64,000 bases of DNA, taken from the NCBI RefSeq assembly GCF_004102025.1, contig NZ_CP025228.1, positions 1,488,001 through 1,552,000 on the forward strand, in the 5' to 3' direction. Positions 37,421 through 47,101 of this stretch are shown in pieces. The notes below the pieces were generated by a model, which was given only the letters and a program-made list of their open reading frames with translations, was not told where the DNA came from and made no database searches. Source of the stretch: Actinomyces qiguomingii. Lineage in GTDB: Bacteria; Actinomycetota; Actinomycetes; Actinomycetales; Actinomycetaceae. Made by a program: the position numbers and the translations under genes. Numbering within the stretch: position 1 is the first letter of the stretch; each line of letters opens with the position of its first letter.

Positions 37421-39751
37421 ATGTGGGATCCGGAGCCTTTGCGCATCATAGGCGTAGATGAGGCATGGTCGGAGTTGCGCCACCATCTGGACTGGACAGT
37501 GGGTCAAGGTACGGTAGTGTTCATTGCGGCCCAGTCCCGTGATCAAATTGAGGATATGTGCTCTCGTGCGCGGATGTGGGCGGCGCGAGCGCACACTCAC
37601 TGGCATGAGGCCCCACAGGGCGAAGGTGTTGCCCAGTGGCTCTCCCGCAGCCCGTCGGCGCCGGGCGTGCTCTGGATTGATGCCTGGGATGGCGCCCAGC
37701 GCATTGTTGCCTTGCACCGGTTGAACGAACTCAGGGTGAGAATGGTGCAGCACATAACGGGCTGTGTCATCATCAGCGGGCCCACCGAGCTTTTGGTCGA
37801 CGCCGTGCGGGAGGCCGTGGACCTGTGGTCCGTACGCTCGCTGACACTCAAGATTGCAAGCCGAGCAGCGGACCACTCGGAGTTCACGGACGTACCCGCA
37901 TTTGACGCTGAAGCTCGTGTGCTCGGGGGTGACGGCAATCAATCCGCGTGGCGGATCACGCTGCCGCCCGACCTGCGGAGTGACGAGGCGGCGAGAGTGT
38001 TGCGTGAAGTGGAAAGGGTCCGCCGCCTGCTCCTAAATGATCCGATTGCCGCGCGCCGCTTGCTGGAGAAGTATAACTGGGGGCAATCGATCGTGGGGGG
38101 AGTTCTGTTCGGTCTGGTACGGGCTGAAATTGCTGGGATGCTTGGTGATGCGACTGCCGTTGAGGTTATTCTTGCTGCGTGTGTAGAGAGAGCTAAGAAA
38201 ATGCCTGATGCGTTTGCCGTCCAGGTCATCGCGGCTGCGTGGCAAATCGGTGTTGCGTTCGGCGCTTTGGACTCTGCGGGGTTGGCGGCCGACTATTTGG
38301 TGGATCGTGGCCGGAAGTTGGTTGGTGCTTTGGGTGCGCCGGAGACGCGGGGTGACTTGGTGACTGCGCTTAAAAGCGTGGGGCGAGTGGCCGAGGCTCG
38401 TGGCGAGTGGGAGGTGGCGGGCCGGGCGTATGGGGAGGCATTGGAGATATCGCGGGAGTTGGCCGGTGAGTTGGGTACGGCCGAGGCACGGCGTGATTTG
38501 TCGATCTCGCTGAACCGTGTGGGTGATGTGGCGCAGGAACGTGGCGAGTGGGAGGTGGCGGGCCGGGCGTATGGGGAGGCATTGGAGATATCGCGGGAGT
38601 TGGCCGGTGAGTTGGGTACGGCCGAGGCACGGCGTGATTTGTCGATCTCGCTGAACCGTGTGGGTGATGTGGCGCAGGAACGTGGCGAGTGGGAGGTGGC
38701 GGGCCGGGCGTATGGGGAGGCATTGGAGATATCGCGGGAGTTGGCCGGTGAGTTGGGTACGGCCGAGGCACGGCGTGATTTGTCGATCTCGCTGAACCGT
38801 GTGGGTGATGTGGCGCAGGAGCGCGGCGAATTGGTGCAGGCGCAAATGGTCTACGAGGAGTCCGCGGAGATTGCGCGGGAACTGGCGGAAGACTTGGGTA
38901 CGCCGGAGGCTCGGCGCGATTTACTGGTGTCGCTTAACAATGTTGGGGATGCGGCCGAGGCGCGCGCTGAATGGGGACAGGCGCAAATGGTCTACGAGGA
39001 GTCCGCGGAGATTGCGCGGGAACTGACGGAAGACCTGGGCACGCCGCAGGCGAGGGGTGACCTGGCGGCTCTGCTTCAAAATGCGGGATGGGTGGCTGAG
39101 GCGCGTGGCGACTTGGAAGTTGCGAGTGAGGTCTACGCGGAGTCGCTGGCAATCTGTAGGGAGCTGGCCAGCGAGCTGGGCACGCCGCAGGCTCGGCGTG
39201 GTTTGTCGATCTCGCTGAATCGTGTGGGTGATGTGGCGCAGGAGCGCGGTGAGTTCAGCTCAGCGGCCTTGGCATACGGGGAGTCGCTGGCAATCTGTAG
39301 GGAGCTGGCCAGCGAGCTGGGCACGCCGCAGGCGCGGCGTGACTTGACGGTCTCGCTGGACCACGTTGGGGGAGTTGCTGAGGCGCGTGGCGACTTGGAA
39401 GTTGCGGGTGAGGTCTACGCGGAGTCGCTGGCAATACGTAGGGAGTTGGCCGATGTTGATGATAAGCCGCAGGCACGCCGTGACTTGGCGGCTGCACTGG
39501 ATAACGTGGGGTGGGTGGCGCAGGCTCGTGACGATTGGGCCGTGGCGGGCGATGCCTTCCGGGAAGCACTGACAATATGCCGTGAGCTTGTAGACACCGT
39601 AGGTACGCCCCAGGCCTACCGGGACCTGGCAGAAGTACTCGCCCATGCAGCGCATGCGGCGCAGGCCCAAGGCCATTGTGGAACCGCTGACGCCTTGAAC
39701 CAAGAACGCGAGCGCATCATCCACCTCTTGGAGGAACAAACCGAGGTCTGA
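37421..39751 (+). CDS. TPR-repeat protein with degenerate NTPase-like N-terminal domain
   Basis: 776 residues. The first about 150 look like a P-loop fold without its P-loop: TVVFIAAQSRDQ where Walker A should be, VLWIDAWDG as Walker-B-like strand (83-91), then CVIISGP and VRSLTLKI strands. A helical linker follows (to about 300), then about ten TPR-type repeats of 47 residues with the consensus G.WEVA.RAYGEALEI.REL and GTAEARRDLSISLNRVGDVA. Three successive repeats are identical at DNA level. The gene is immediately downstream of the active NTPase gene. An active/inactive NTPase pair with a long TPR sensor suggests an oligomerising sensing complex; function is inferred only. Confidence 0.75.
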   Translation: MWDPEPLRIIGVDEAWSELRHHLDWTVGQGTVVFIAAQSRDQIEDMCSRARMWAARAHTHWHEAPQGEGVAQWLSRSPSAPGVLWIDAWDGAQRIVALHRLNELRVRMVQHITGCVIISGPTELLVDAVREAVDLWSVRSLTLKIASRAADHSEFTDVPAFDAEARVLGGDGNQSAWRITLPPDLRSDEAARVLREVERVRRLLLNDPIAARRLLEKYNWGQSIVGGVLFGLVRAEIAGMLGDATAVEVILAACVERAKKMPDAFAVQVIAAAWQIGVAFGALDSAGLAADYLVDRGRKLVGALGAPETRGDLVTALKSVGRVAEARGEWEVAGRAYGEALEISRELAGELGTAEARRDLSISLNRVGDVAQERGEWEVAGRAYGEALEISRELAGELGTAEARRDLSISLNRVGDVAQERGEWEVAGRAYGEALEISRELAGELGTAEARRDLSISLNRVGDVAQERGELVQAQMVYEESAEIARELAEDLGTPEARRDLLVSLNNVGDAAEARAEWGQAQMVYEESAEIARELTEDLGTPQARGDLAALLQNAGWVAEARGDLEVASEVYAESLAICRELASELGTPQARRGLSISLNRVGDVAQERGEFSSAALAYGESLAICRELASELGTPQARRDLTVSLDHVGGVAEARGDLEVAGEVYAESLAIRRELADVDDKPQARRDLAAALDNVGWVAQARDDWAVAGDAFREALTICRELVDTVGTPQAYRDLAEVLAHAAHAAQAQGHCGTADALNQERERIIHLLEEQTEV
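38400..38822 (+). repeat. three near-identical 141-bp tandem repeats within the TPR gene
   Basis: Units begin at about 38400, 38541 and 38682 (GTGGCGAGTGGGAGGTGGCG) and appear identical over their 141 bases, diverging only at the end of the third. Each encodes one 47-residue TPR-like repeat. Such identity implies recent duplication or gene conversion and predicts copy-number variation between strains. Confidence 0.9.
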
Positions 39752-39877
39752 CTCCGCTTTCCCGCTCCCGCCGCAGTCCTCTGGGCCGAGGAAGCACGGA
39801 CTTCCTGAAGCCGCCTATGCTGTGCCGAGTCATGCTCGCCCGCCCCGGCGAGCCCGCACGCACTCGAGGTGGTTCCC

Positions 39878-41236
39878 GTGAAACAGCAGGCAGCCCAGGA
39901 AACGGCGCAGCCGGCCCCGGCGGCGGCGAGGCCGCAGCGCCCCACACTGCGAGTCGGTGTCCTCGGCTCCGGCACCGTCGGCACCCAGGTGATTCGGCTC
40001 CTGCTCGAACAGGCCGATGACTTCGCCGCCCGCTCTGGCGCGCGCCTGGAGATCACCGGCGTTGCCGTCCGCGACGTGGACGCCCCCCGAGATGACGCCG
40101 TCCCACGCGAGCTGCTCACCGACGATGCCCAGACTGTGGCCACCTCCAATGACATCGTGGTTGAACTTATCGGCGGTATTGAGCCCGCCCGCAGCCTGAT
40201 ACTGGCAGCCTTCGCCTCCGGAGCCAGTGTGATCACCGGCAACAAGGCCCTGATCGCCGCGCACGGCCCCGAGCTGTACGCGGCCGCCGCCGAGGCGAAC
40301 ACCGACTTCTACTACGAGGCCGCCGTCGCCGGCGCCATCCCCGTTGTCTACGCCCTGCGCGAGTCCATGGCCGGGGACCGCGTCACCAGCGTGCTCGGCA
40401 TCGTCAACGGCACCACCAACTACATCTTGGACGAGATGAGCACCAAGGGCCTGTCCTTCGACACCGCCCTCGCCGCTGCCCAGGAGCTCGGCTACGCCGA
40501 GGCCGACCCCACCGCCGACGTCGACGGGCTCGACGCCGCCGCCAAGGCCGCCATCATCGCCTCCCTCGCCTTCCACACGCGCGTCGGTCTCGACGACGTC
40601 GAGGTCGAGGGCATCCGCTCCATCACCTCCGACGACATTCGCGAGGCCCACGCCTCCGGCTGCGAGCTCAAACTTCTGGCCATCGCCCAGCGCTGCGAGG
40701 ACGAGCAGGCCAACGGTATCTCCGTGCGTGTGCACCCCGCCCTGGTACCCGCGGATCACCCGCTCGCCAGCGTTCGCGGCGGCTTCAACGCCGTGCTGGT
40801 CGATGCCGAGGCCGCCGGGCGGCTGATGTTCTACGGGCAAGGAGCCGGCGGCACCCCCACCGCCTCTGCCGTGCTATCCGACGTCGTCGCCGCTGCCGCT
40901 CACCGCGTCAACGGAGGGCAGGCTCCCCGTGAGTCCAGCTATGCCGAGCTGCCGATTCTGCCCCCCGAACAGGCACTGACCCGCTATCAGATCCAGCTGC
41001 GTGTAGCCGACGCGCCCGGTTCGCTAGCAGCTGTCGCCCAGGTATTCGGTGACTATGACGTCTCAATTAACTCCGTGCGGCAGGCCAGTTACGTTGACGT
41101 CGGCGACGAACTTGCGCTGGTGACCATTGTCACTCATGCTGCTCCGGTGGGCAGGCTTGAAGCCGCTGTGGACGGGCTGCGTGCCCAGGAGCGCGTAGCC
41201 GAGGTCGTCTCCACCCGCCGTGTAGAGGGACTGTGA
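39878..41236 (+). CDS. hom: homoserine dehydrogenase
   Basis: About 452 residues: NAD(P)-binding LRVGVLGSGTVGTQVIRLLL, the catalytic domain (SVLGIVNGTTNYILDEMSTK, LGYAEADPTADVDGLDAAAK) and a C-terminal ACT domain (LRVADAPGSLAAVAQVFGDY) for threonine feedback. It reduces aspartate semialdehyde to homoserine. GTG 39878 follows AGGTGG at a suitable distance; GTG 39869 is within that site. TATGCT at 39816-39821 may be its own -10, needed because accessory genes now separate it from lysA. thrB follows after seven bases; thrC is not between them. Confidence 0.95.
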   Translation: MKQQAAQETAQPAPAAARPQRPTLRVGVLGSGTVGTQVIRLLLEQADDFAARSGARLEITGVAVRDVDAPRDDAVPRELLTDDAQTVATSNDIVVELIGGIEPARSLILAAFASGASVITGNKALIAAHGPELYAAAAEANTDFYYEAAVAGAIPVVYALRESMAGDRVTSVLGIVNGTTNYILDEMSTKGLSFDTALAAAQELGYAEADPTADVDGLDAAAKAAIIASLAFHTRVGLDDVEVEGIRSITSDDIREAHASGCELKLLAIAQRCEDEQANGISVRVHPALVPADHPLASVRGGFNAVLVDAEAAGRLMFYGQGAGGTPTASAVLSDVVAAAAHRVNGGQAPRESSYAELPILPPEQALTRYQIQLRVADAPGSLAAVAQVFGDYDVSINSVRQASYVDVGDELALVTIVTHAAPVGRLEAAVDGLRAQERVAEVVSTRRVEGL

Positions 41237-41243
41237 CAGCGCG

Positions 41244-42143
41244 ATGAGACTGTCCAACGAATGCGCTACGGTGCGCGTGCCCGCGACCACCGCGAATATG
41301 GGTCCAGGCTTCGACTCCTTCGGCATGGCCTTCACCTACTACGACGAAGTAGAGGTCCGTCCCATCGTGGGCGCCACCAAGGTCACGGTACAGGGCGTGG
41401 GGGAGGGCATCGTCCCCACCGACGACTCCAACCTGGTGGTGCGTGCCCTGCGTGCTGGCCTGGACGCGGCCGGCGCCCCCCAGGCTGGCTTCGAGATGCG
41501 CTGTATTAACCGCATCCCCCACGGTGGTGGTATGGGTTCCTCGGCAAGCGCCGCCGTCGCCGGGCTCATGCTCGCCCGGGGCCTGCTGTCGGACCCTGAG
41601 GCGCTTCCGGACGAAGAGGTCTTCCGAATCGCTACCGGCTTCGAAGGACACCCGGACAACGTCGCCCCGGCGGTATTCGGTGGTGCCACCGTCGCCTGGA
41701 TCGAGGTCGACGGCACACCCCGCTCCGCACCCATGCCGGTGGACGCCACCCTGGCGGTGAGCCTGCTGGTGCCGCCGTCAACGACGCGGCTGAGCACCGA
41801 GGAGGCCCGTAAGGTTCTGCCCGATTCAGTTCCGCGCGCCGACGCCCTGTTCAACACCTCTCGGGCCGCGATCCTCATGCTGGCGCTTGCCGGCCGCCCC
41901 GACCTGCTCATGGCCGGCACCGAGGACCGGCTCCACCAGGAGTACCGGCGCGGCGTGTTGCCCGCATCCATGGCGGTAATGGACTCCCTGCGTGAGCAGG
42001 GCTATCCGGCGGTCATCTCCGGAGCCGGGCCCACGGTGCTGGTCCTGGCAGACTTGTCTCAGCAGACCCGGTTCACTCTGGAACGCCACGGTTGGACGGT
42101 GCTGCGCCCCGGCATCGATCTGGCCGGCGCACAACTGGTGTAA
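41244..42143 (+). CDS. thrB: homoserine kinase
   Basis: 299 residues, GHMP kinase family. N-terminal VRVPATTANMGPGFDSFGMA, ATP-binding PHGGGMGSSASAAVAGLMLA, GHPDNVAPAVFGG, and a late SGAGPTVLVLADL. It phosphorylates homoserine for threonine synthesis. It is co-directional with hom, seven bases after its stop. Length is normal. Confidence 0.95.
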   Translation: MRLSNECATVRVPATTANMGPGFDSFGMAFTYYDEVEVRPIVGATKVTVQGVGEGIVPTDDSNLVVRALRAGLDAAGAPQAGFEMRCINRIPHGGGMGSSASAAVAGLMLARGLLSDPEALPDEEVFRIATGFEGHPDNVAPAVFGGATVAWIEVDGTPRSAPMPVDATLAVSLLVPPSTTRLSTEEARKVLPDSVPRADALFNTSRAAILMLALAGRPDLLMAGTEDRLHQEYRRGVLPASMAVMDSLREQGYPAVISGAGPTVLVLADLSQQTRFTLERHGWTVLRPGIDLAGAQLV

Positions 42144-42148
42144 AAGGG

Positions 42149-42177
42149 TTCACATCCACCACGCTTGGTGATGTGAA
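42149..42177 (+). terminator. hairpin after thrB
   Basis: TTCACATC (42149-42156) pairs with GATGTGAA (42170-42177), with an added ACC/GGT inside. It starts six bases past the thrB stop. No T-run follows, so termination efficiency is uncertain. Confidence 0.5.
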
Positions 42178-42371
42178 TCAGAGCCCCCAATGTCTGCTAG
42201 AGTTTTGTGTGGCGGCGAGCCAGCGCTAGGCGGCGCGCCGCATGCGCACCGGGCCGAGGCCGCAGGCCCTGCCACGGACTTCACCGGTGCACGACTTCAC
42301 CCGTGATAATCCGGGACAGTCCCAGATACATCTGCCATTCCTGGCCGATGCTCACACCGTTAAGGACACTC

Positions 42372-44477
42372 GTGACCGAGATTTCCAGCGCGCGCCCTCC
42401 GCTATCAACCATGCGGCTGGCCGAGCTTCAAAGGCTCGCCTCAACCATGGGGCTAAAGGGCACCTCACGTATGCGGAAAAGCGAGCTGATCGCCGCGATC
42501 CGCGAACACCAGACCAATGACTCCGCTGCTTCCGTCGCCCCCGCAGTGCGCACAACCCCGGGACAGACGACCGAGCAGGCCGGGCCTTCCACCGCCGTCG
42601 GGCGCCGTGGGCGATCGGCTCCTTCCGCGGACACCGCAGCCACGTCGAATCCCGGACAGGACGTGGCCACAAACGCGCCAGTTTCACGAAAGACGACGGG
42701 CGCGCCGGATCTCGATCCGGTTTCGGAACAGACGGGTGATTCTTCCGCCCGGGCCCGTTCCCGACGTCGAGTCATCGCCGCTGCCGGCGCACCCAAGGAC
42801 GTGCCTTCCGGTCCTTCCGAGCCACTGACCCTTGACCTGCCGCAGCGTTCGGAGGCGTCGGATTCCTCCGTGCAGGCGGCACCCGCGCGCGCCGTGCGCC
42901 CCGGCGGAGTCCGCCGCGATGGGGCTGCGGTAACGCATGAGGGCCAGGATGGCCTCCGGCGCCCTCGGCGGCGCGTTCAAGCCGCCTCCGGTGCACCTGA
43001 ACGCCGAACCGGAAACGACAACGCCCCCGAGGACCACGCCGACGCCAAGGCCGCCCTCATGCGAGACCTGGCCGACGCCACCGGCACCCCGACTGTTGAG
43101 CCGGGAGAACGTCGCCGCCGGCCTGGCAACGACTGGGACGAGCAGTCCGATGAGGATAACCGCGGCGGACGCCGTCGGCGCGGCCGCAAGCGCCGCGATC
43201 GTGATGGGCGGGGAGATTACGACTCCAACCAGGACGGGCGCGGACAGCACTCCCGGGACGATGAGGTCCTGTTGCCGGTCGCTGGCATCCTTGACGTCGC
43301 CGACCATCAGCACGCCTACCTGCGGACCTCCGGCTACCTGCCCGGTCCCAAGGACGTATACGTAAGCGGACAGCAGATCAAGGACAACGGGCTGCGTGCC
43401 GGAGACGCCGTCACCGGCTGGGTGCGCGAGAACGGCGACAATGCCGGCTCGGGCGGTGGCTCCGGGCGCGGACGTCGGCAAAACCGCGCCAACAGGCTGA
43501 AGTACAAGCCGCTGGTGTCGGTGGAAACGGTCAACGGCATGGAGCCCGAGCGTGCCAAGCGGCGCCCGGAGTTCACTAAACTCACGCCTCTGTATCCGCA
43601 GGAGCAACTACGCCTGGAGACCACGCCCAAGGCACTTACGCCCCGCATCATCGACTTGGTCTCACCGATCGGCAAGGGGCAGCGCGGTTTGATCGTGTCC
43701 CCGCCCAAGGCCGGTAAGACGATCATCCTGCAGCAGATCGCCAACGCTATCGCCATCAATAACCCCGAGGCACACCTTATGGTGGTCCTGGTGGATGAGC
43801 GGCCAGAAGAGGTCACCGACATGCAGCGCACGGTCAAGGGCGAGGTCATCGCCTCCACCTTCGACCGCCCCGCATCCGACCACACCACCGTCGCCGAACT
43901 CGCCATCGAACGCGCCAAGCGGCTGGTGGAGCTGGGGCAGGACGTGGTGGTGCTGCTCGACTCCATTACCCGTTTGGGACGCGCATACAACCTGGCCGCG
44001 CCTGCCTCCGGCCGCATCCTGTCCGGTGGTGTGGATGCCAGTGCACTGTATCCGCCCAAGCGGTTCTTCGGCGCCGCCCGCAACATTGAGAACGGCGGCA
44101 GCCTGACGATCCTGGCCACCGCGCTGGTGGAGACCGGTTCCAAGATGGATGAGGTCATCTTCGAGGAGTTCAAGGGCACCGGCAACATGGAGCTGCGTCT
44201 GTCGAGGCAGCTGGCCGAACGACGCGTCTTCCCGGCGGTCGACGTCGCCGCGTCCTCCACGCGCCGCGAGGAGTTGCTCATCGACCCTGCCCAGTTGAAG
44301 ATCATGTGGCGCCTGCGGCGGCTCTTCTCCGGCTTGGAGCAGCAGCAGGCTCTGGAACTGGTGCTGGGCAAGATGAAGGAGACCCAGTCCAACGCGGAGT
44401 TCCTCATGGTCATCTCCAAGACCACTCCGCAGGGCAGTTCTCTGGCCGACGCCGACGACGACACCAAGCTCGCCTGA
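42372..44477 (+). CDS. rho: transcription termination factor Rho
   Basis: About 701 residues. An N-terminal SAP-like helix pair (MRLAELQRLASTMGLKGTSR) is followed by a long disordered Arg/Gly/Asp/Pro-rich insertion (about residues 60-320) typical of actinobacterial Rho, the cold-shock-type RNA-binding domain (VAGILDVADHQHAYLRTSGY), then the ATPase core with GLIVSPPKAGKTIILQQIAN (Walker A) and DVVVLLDSITRLGRAYN (Walker B). GTG 42372 is chosen; the earlier frame to 42207 is leader. TAGAGT at 42198-42203 may be the -10, leaving a leader of about 165 bases that could take part in Rho autoregulation. Confidence 0.95.
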   Translation: MTEISSARPPLSTMRLAELQRLASTMGLKGTSRMRKSELIAAIREHQTNDSAASVAPAVRTTPGQTTEQAGPSTAVGRRGRSAPSADTAATSNPGQDVATNAPVSRKTTGAPDLDPVSEQTGDSSARARSRRRVIAAAGAPKDVPSGPSEPLTLDLPQRSEASDSSVQAAPARAVRPGGVRRDGAAVTHEGQDGLRRPRRRVQAASGAPERRTGNDNAPEDHADAKAALMRDLADATGTPTVEPGERRRRPGNDWDEQSDEDNRGGRRRRGRKRRDRDGRGDYDSNQDGRGQHSRDDEVLLPVAGILDVADHQHAYLRTSGYLPGPKDVYVSGQQIKDNGLRAGDAVTGWVRENGDNAGSGGGSGRGRRQNRANRLKYKPLVSVETVNGMEPERAKRRPEFTKLTPLYPQEQLRLETTPKALTPRIIDLVSPIGKGQRGLIVSPPKAGKTIILQQIANAIAINNPEAHLMVVLVDERPEEVTDMQRTVKGEVIASTFDRPASDHTTVAELAIERAKRLVELGQDVVVLLDSITRLGRAYNLAAPASGRILSGGVDASALYPPKRFFGAARNIENGGSLTILATALVETGSKMDEVIFEEFKGTGNMELRLSRQLAERRVFPAVDVAASSTRREELLIDPAQLKIMWRLRRLFSGLEQQQALELVLGKMKETQSNAEFLMVISKTTPQGSSLADADDDTKLA

Positions 44478-44573
44478 CAGCCGTGCGCATGGGAGGGGGA
44501 GGCGGACCCTCGGCGTTCGCCTCCCCGCCCACTGGCCCCGCATGGGAGCGGACCGCTCGTCTATGAAAATCAA

Positions 44574-44605
44574 CCGATCTCGATGTTTATAGCAGCCGAA
44601 CTCGG
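44574..44605. repeat. two-copy 22-bp-phased CCGANCTCGG element
   Basis: CCGATCTCGA (44574) and CCGAACTCGG (44596) are exactly 22 bases apart, like the four-copy array before argS. The spacer TGTTTATAGCAG is A/T-rich. It lies in the 263-base rho-rpmE gap, which otherwise holds no visible gene. Confidence 0.7.
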
Positions 44606-44740
44606 TGGCCGGTCTCACTTGATGCGGTGGCGCACTACCTTGTCGTGTCCCGGGCCGGGGTGGCAAAATATCCGACCGGCCTCCGGTTCACCCGCGCGCC
44701 CGCGTGGGACCCGGGACCCTCAGAAACCCCAAGGAGAAAC

Positions 44741-44953
44741 ATGAAGCAGGGTATTCACCCCGAGTACGCGCCCACCACGGTGACGTGCACCTGCGGCAAC
44801 CGCTTCGAGACTCGTTCCACCGTCACCTCCGGTGAGATCCGCGTGGATGTGTGCTCGGAGTGCCACCCGTTCTACACCGGCAAGCAGAAGATCCTCGACA
44901 CAGGTGGCCGTGTGGCCCGCTTCGAGGCCCGTTACGGCAAGCGCAAGAAGTAA
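44741..44953 (+). CDS. rpmE: ribosomal protein bL31 (zinc-binding form)
   Basis: 70 residues starting [20 protein letters not shown] after AAGGAGAAAC. Cysteines at 16, 18, 37 and 40 (CTC, CSEC) give the zinc-ribbon form of L31, as opposed to the Zur-regulated Cys-less paralogue. It ends [24 protein letters not shown], as usual. Position after rho and before prfA is conserved in actinobacteria. Confidence 0.95.
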   Translation: MKQGIHPEYAPTTVTCTCGNRFETRSTVTSGEIRVDVCSECHPFYTGKQKILDTGGRVARFEARYGKRKK

Positions 44954-44991
44954 GCACATCACGCTTCTCGTCACTTCGACGATTCATGACT

Positions 44992-45038
44992 TTGGGGTAC
45001 GTTCCACGGCCGCTCGATGCGCATGGAACGTACCCCAA
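44992..45038 (+). terminator. 15-bp perfect hairpin between rpmE and prfA
   Basis: TTGGGGTACGTTCCA (44992-45006) and TGGAACGTACCCCAA (45024-45038) pair over 15 bases around a 17-base loop. It starts about 39 bases past the rpmE stop. It probably terminates or attenuates rpmE transcription before prfA. Confidence 0.75.
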
Positions 45039-45096
45039 GGTCTAATCTGGCGCCGTTATATCCAGTCCGCCCGCGCCAGGCGGAGAAAGGTGAGTT

Positions 45097-46191
45097 GTGA
45101 GCGCCGAGGACTTCTCCGCCGTCGCGCCCCTGCTGCAGGAGCATGCCGATATCGAGCGGCAAATGGCAGATCCCGCCGTCGCCGCCGACCCTGGTGCTCT
45201 GCGCCGCCTGGGTCGCCGCTATGCCGAGCTCGGACGCGTCGTGGAGGCACACCGGGCTTGGAGGGCAGCCGCTGTGGACTTGGCCGACGCCGTTGAGCTG
45301 GCGCGTGACGACGCGGACTTCGCGGCCGAGCTGCCCGCCCTGCGCCAGGCCGAGCAGGATGCCGCCGCCCGCCTGCGTGAGGTGCTGACCCCGCACGACC
45401 CCGACGACGCGCGCGATGTGATCATCGAGGTCAAGGCCGGTGAAGGCGGGGAAGAATCGGCCCTGTTCGCCTCCGACCTGGCCCGCATGTACACCCGCTA
45501 CGCCGAACGCATGGGTTGGGCCGTGGAGGTCATGGACGCCACCGACTCCGAGCTCGGCGGCTACAAGGACGTGCGCCTGGCCATCAAGGCGAAGGGTGCC
45601 GTCGAGCCGGCCGACGGAGTGTGGGCGCACCTGAAGTATGAGGCGGGCGTGCACCGGGTTCAGCGCGTCCCCGTGACCGAGAGCCAGGGTCGCATCCACA
45701 CCTCCGCCGCCGGCGTACTGGTGATGCCGGAGGCCGATGACCCGGGCGAGCTGGAGATCGACCCGGCCGACCTGCGCATTGACGTGTTCCGCTCCTCCGG
45801 GCCGGGCGGACAGTCCGTGAACACCACCGACTCCGCCGTGCGCATCACCCACCTGCCCACGGGGATCGTCGTGTCCATGCAGAATGAGAAGTCTCAGTTG
45901 CAGAACAAGGAGGCGGCGCTGCGCGTGCTGCGGGCCCGGCTGCTGGCCGAGCGCGCCGCTGCCCAGGCAGCTGAAGATGCTGCCACCCGCCGCTCCCAGG
46001 TGCGTACGGTCGACCGCTCCGAGCGCATCCGCACCTACAACTTCCCCGAGAACCGCATCGCCGACCACCGCACCGGCTACAAGGCCTACAACCTCGACGC
46101 CGTGCTCGACGGCGACCTCGGGCCTGTCATCGATTCGGCGATCGCCATGGACGAAGCCGAGCGCTTGGCCGCTGCCGGCGAGCAGTTGTGA
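45097..46191 (+). CDS. prfA: peptide chain release factor 1
   Basis: 364 residues. The GGQ loop is in [20 protein letters not shown], which triggers peptidyl-tRNA hydrolysis. The stop-codon reading region has the P-x-T form ([14 protein letters not shown]), consistent with RF1 recognising UAA and UAG. Presence of an intact RF1 argues against amber reassignment. GTG 45097 follows GGAGAAAGG. It overlaps prmC by GTGA. Confidence 0.95.
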   Translation: MSAEDFSAVAPLLQEHADIERQMADPAVAADPGALRRLGRRYAELGRVVEAHRAWRAAAVDLADAVELARDDADFAAELPALRQAEQDAAARLREVLTPHDPDDARDVIIEVKAGEGGEESALFASDLARMYTRYAERMGWAVEVMDATDSELGGYKDVRLAIKAKGAVEPADGVWAHLKYEAGVHRVQRVPVTESQGRIHTSAAGVLVMPEADDPGELEIDPADLRIDVFRSSGPGGQSVNTTDSAVRITHLPTGIVVSMQNEKSQLQNKEAALRVLRARLLAERAAAQAAEDAATRRSQVRTVDRSERIRTYNFPENRIADHRTGYKAYNLDAVLDGDLGPVIDSAIAMDEAERLAAAGEQL

Positions 46192-47072
46192 GCGCGATCG
46201 ACCGTTACGCGCTGCGGCGGATGGTGCGTGAGGCCGGACGCACGCTGGCGCGGGCCGGGGTGGCCTCGGCGGAGAACGACGCCCGGCTACTGGCCGAACA
46301 CCTGCTGTGCCGGCCGGTGCTGCTCGCCGACGGCGCCCCGGAGGATTTCCCGGTCGCCTACGCGGAGTTGGTGGAGCGCCGGGCCACCCGGGAGCCGCTC
46401 CAGCACATTGTCGGCATCATGTGGTTCCGGGGGCTGGAGCTGACCGCCCGGCCGGGAGTGTTCATCGTCCGCCCCGAGACCGAGGTGGTTGCCGGGGTGG
46501 CAATTGATGCCGCCCGCGCGGTCGCGGCGGGTGAGAGGCGCGCCCCGGTGGTCGTGGACCTGTGCACCGGGTCGGGCGCCATTGCTGCCTCCGTTGCCAG
46601 GGAGGTCTCCACCGCTCGTGTGTTGGCGGTTGAAAAAGCCCCCTCCGCCGTCGACCTGGCGCGTGAGAATTGTCAACGCCTGGTACCGAGCCGGGTGAGG
46701 GTGATCCGCGGCGACGCCACCGACCCGGCCGTGCTCGCCGAATTGGACGGGCGAGTCGATGTGGTCGTCTCCAACCCGCCGTACGTGCCCGCGGGAGCGG
46801 TGGAAGATCTGGAGACCGAGCGGCATGACCCGGACCTGGCCCTCTATGGCGGGGGAGGGGACGGGTTGGCGATACCCCGCGCCATCGTGAAACGGGCGGC
46901 GGCCCTCCTGCGCCCCGGCGGGGTGCTGGTCATGGAACACGACGCCGGGCAGGGGACCGCGCTGCGCCAGGCCGCCCTCGGTGCCGGCTTCACCGAGGCG
47001 GTCACCGGCCAGGACCTCACCGGTCGCGACCGCTACCTACGGGCTGTCAGTGAGAGAGCCTCACGGGCCTGA
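46188..47072 (+). CDS. prmC: release factor glutamine methyltransferase
   Basis: 294 residues. SAM-binding [20 protein letters not shown] and the substrate-glutamine motif VVSNPPYVP are intact, with a helical N-terminal domain. It methylates the GGQ glutamine of release factors and is coupled to prfA through the GTGA overlap. The usual next gene of this block (a threonylcarbamoyl-AMP synthase) is not seen; an MNT remnant and an ABC operon follow instead. Confidence 0.93.
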   Translation: MSAIDRYALRRMVREAGRTLARAGVASAENDARLLAEHLLCRPVLLADGAPEDFPVAYAELVERRATREPLQHIVGIMWFRGLELTARPGVFIVRPETEVVAGVAIDAARAVAAGERRAPVVVDLCTGSGAIAASVAREVSTARVLAVEKAPSAVDLARENCQRLVPSRVRVIRGDATDPAVLAELDGRVDVVVSNPPYVPAGAVEDLETERHDPDLALYGGGGDGLAIPRAIVKRAAALLRPGGVLVMEHDAGQGTALRQAALGAGFTEAVTGQDLTGRDRYLRAVSERASRA

Positions 47073-47101
47073 CACCTATCTTCGGTACCTCCGCCCCGCG
47101 G

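Noticed and set aside
38400..38822. CRISPR-like or non-coding tandem repeat
   Set aside because: The 141-bp units are in frame within a long TPR gene and encode TPR-type helices.
38033..38845. 270-codon minus-strand frame with perfect repeats
   Set aside because: Its repeats are only the mirror of the plus-strand TPR units; no start signals and opposite to a well-supported gene.
42207..42371. Upstream extension of rho to 42207
   Set aside because: The extra 55 residues are Arg/Pro/Cys-rich with no Rho similarity, and the region holds a probable promoter and leader; GTG 42372 gives the expected N-terminus.
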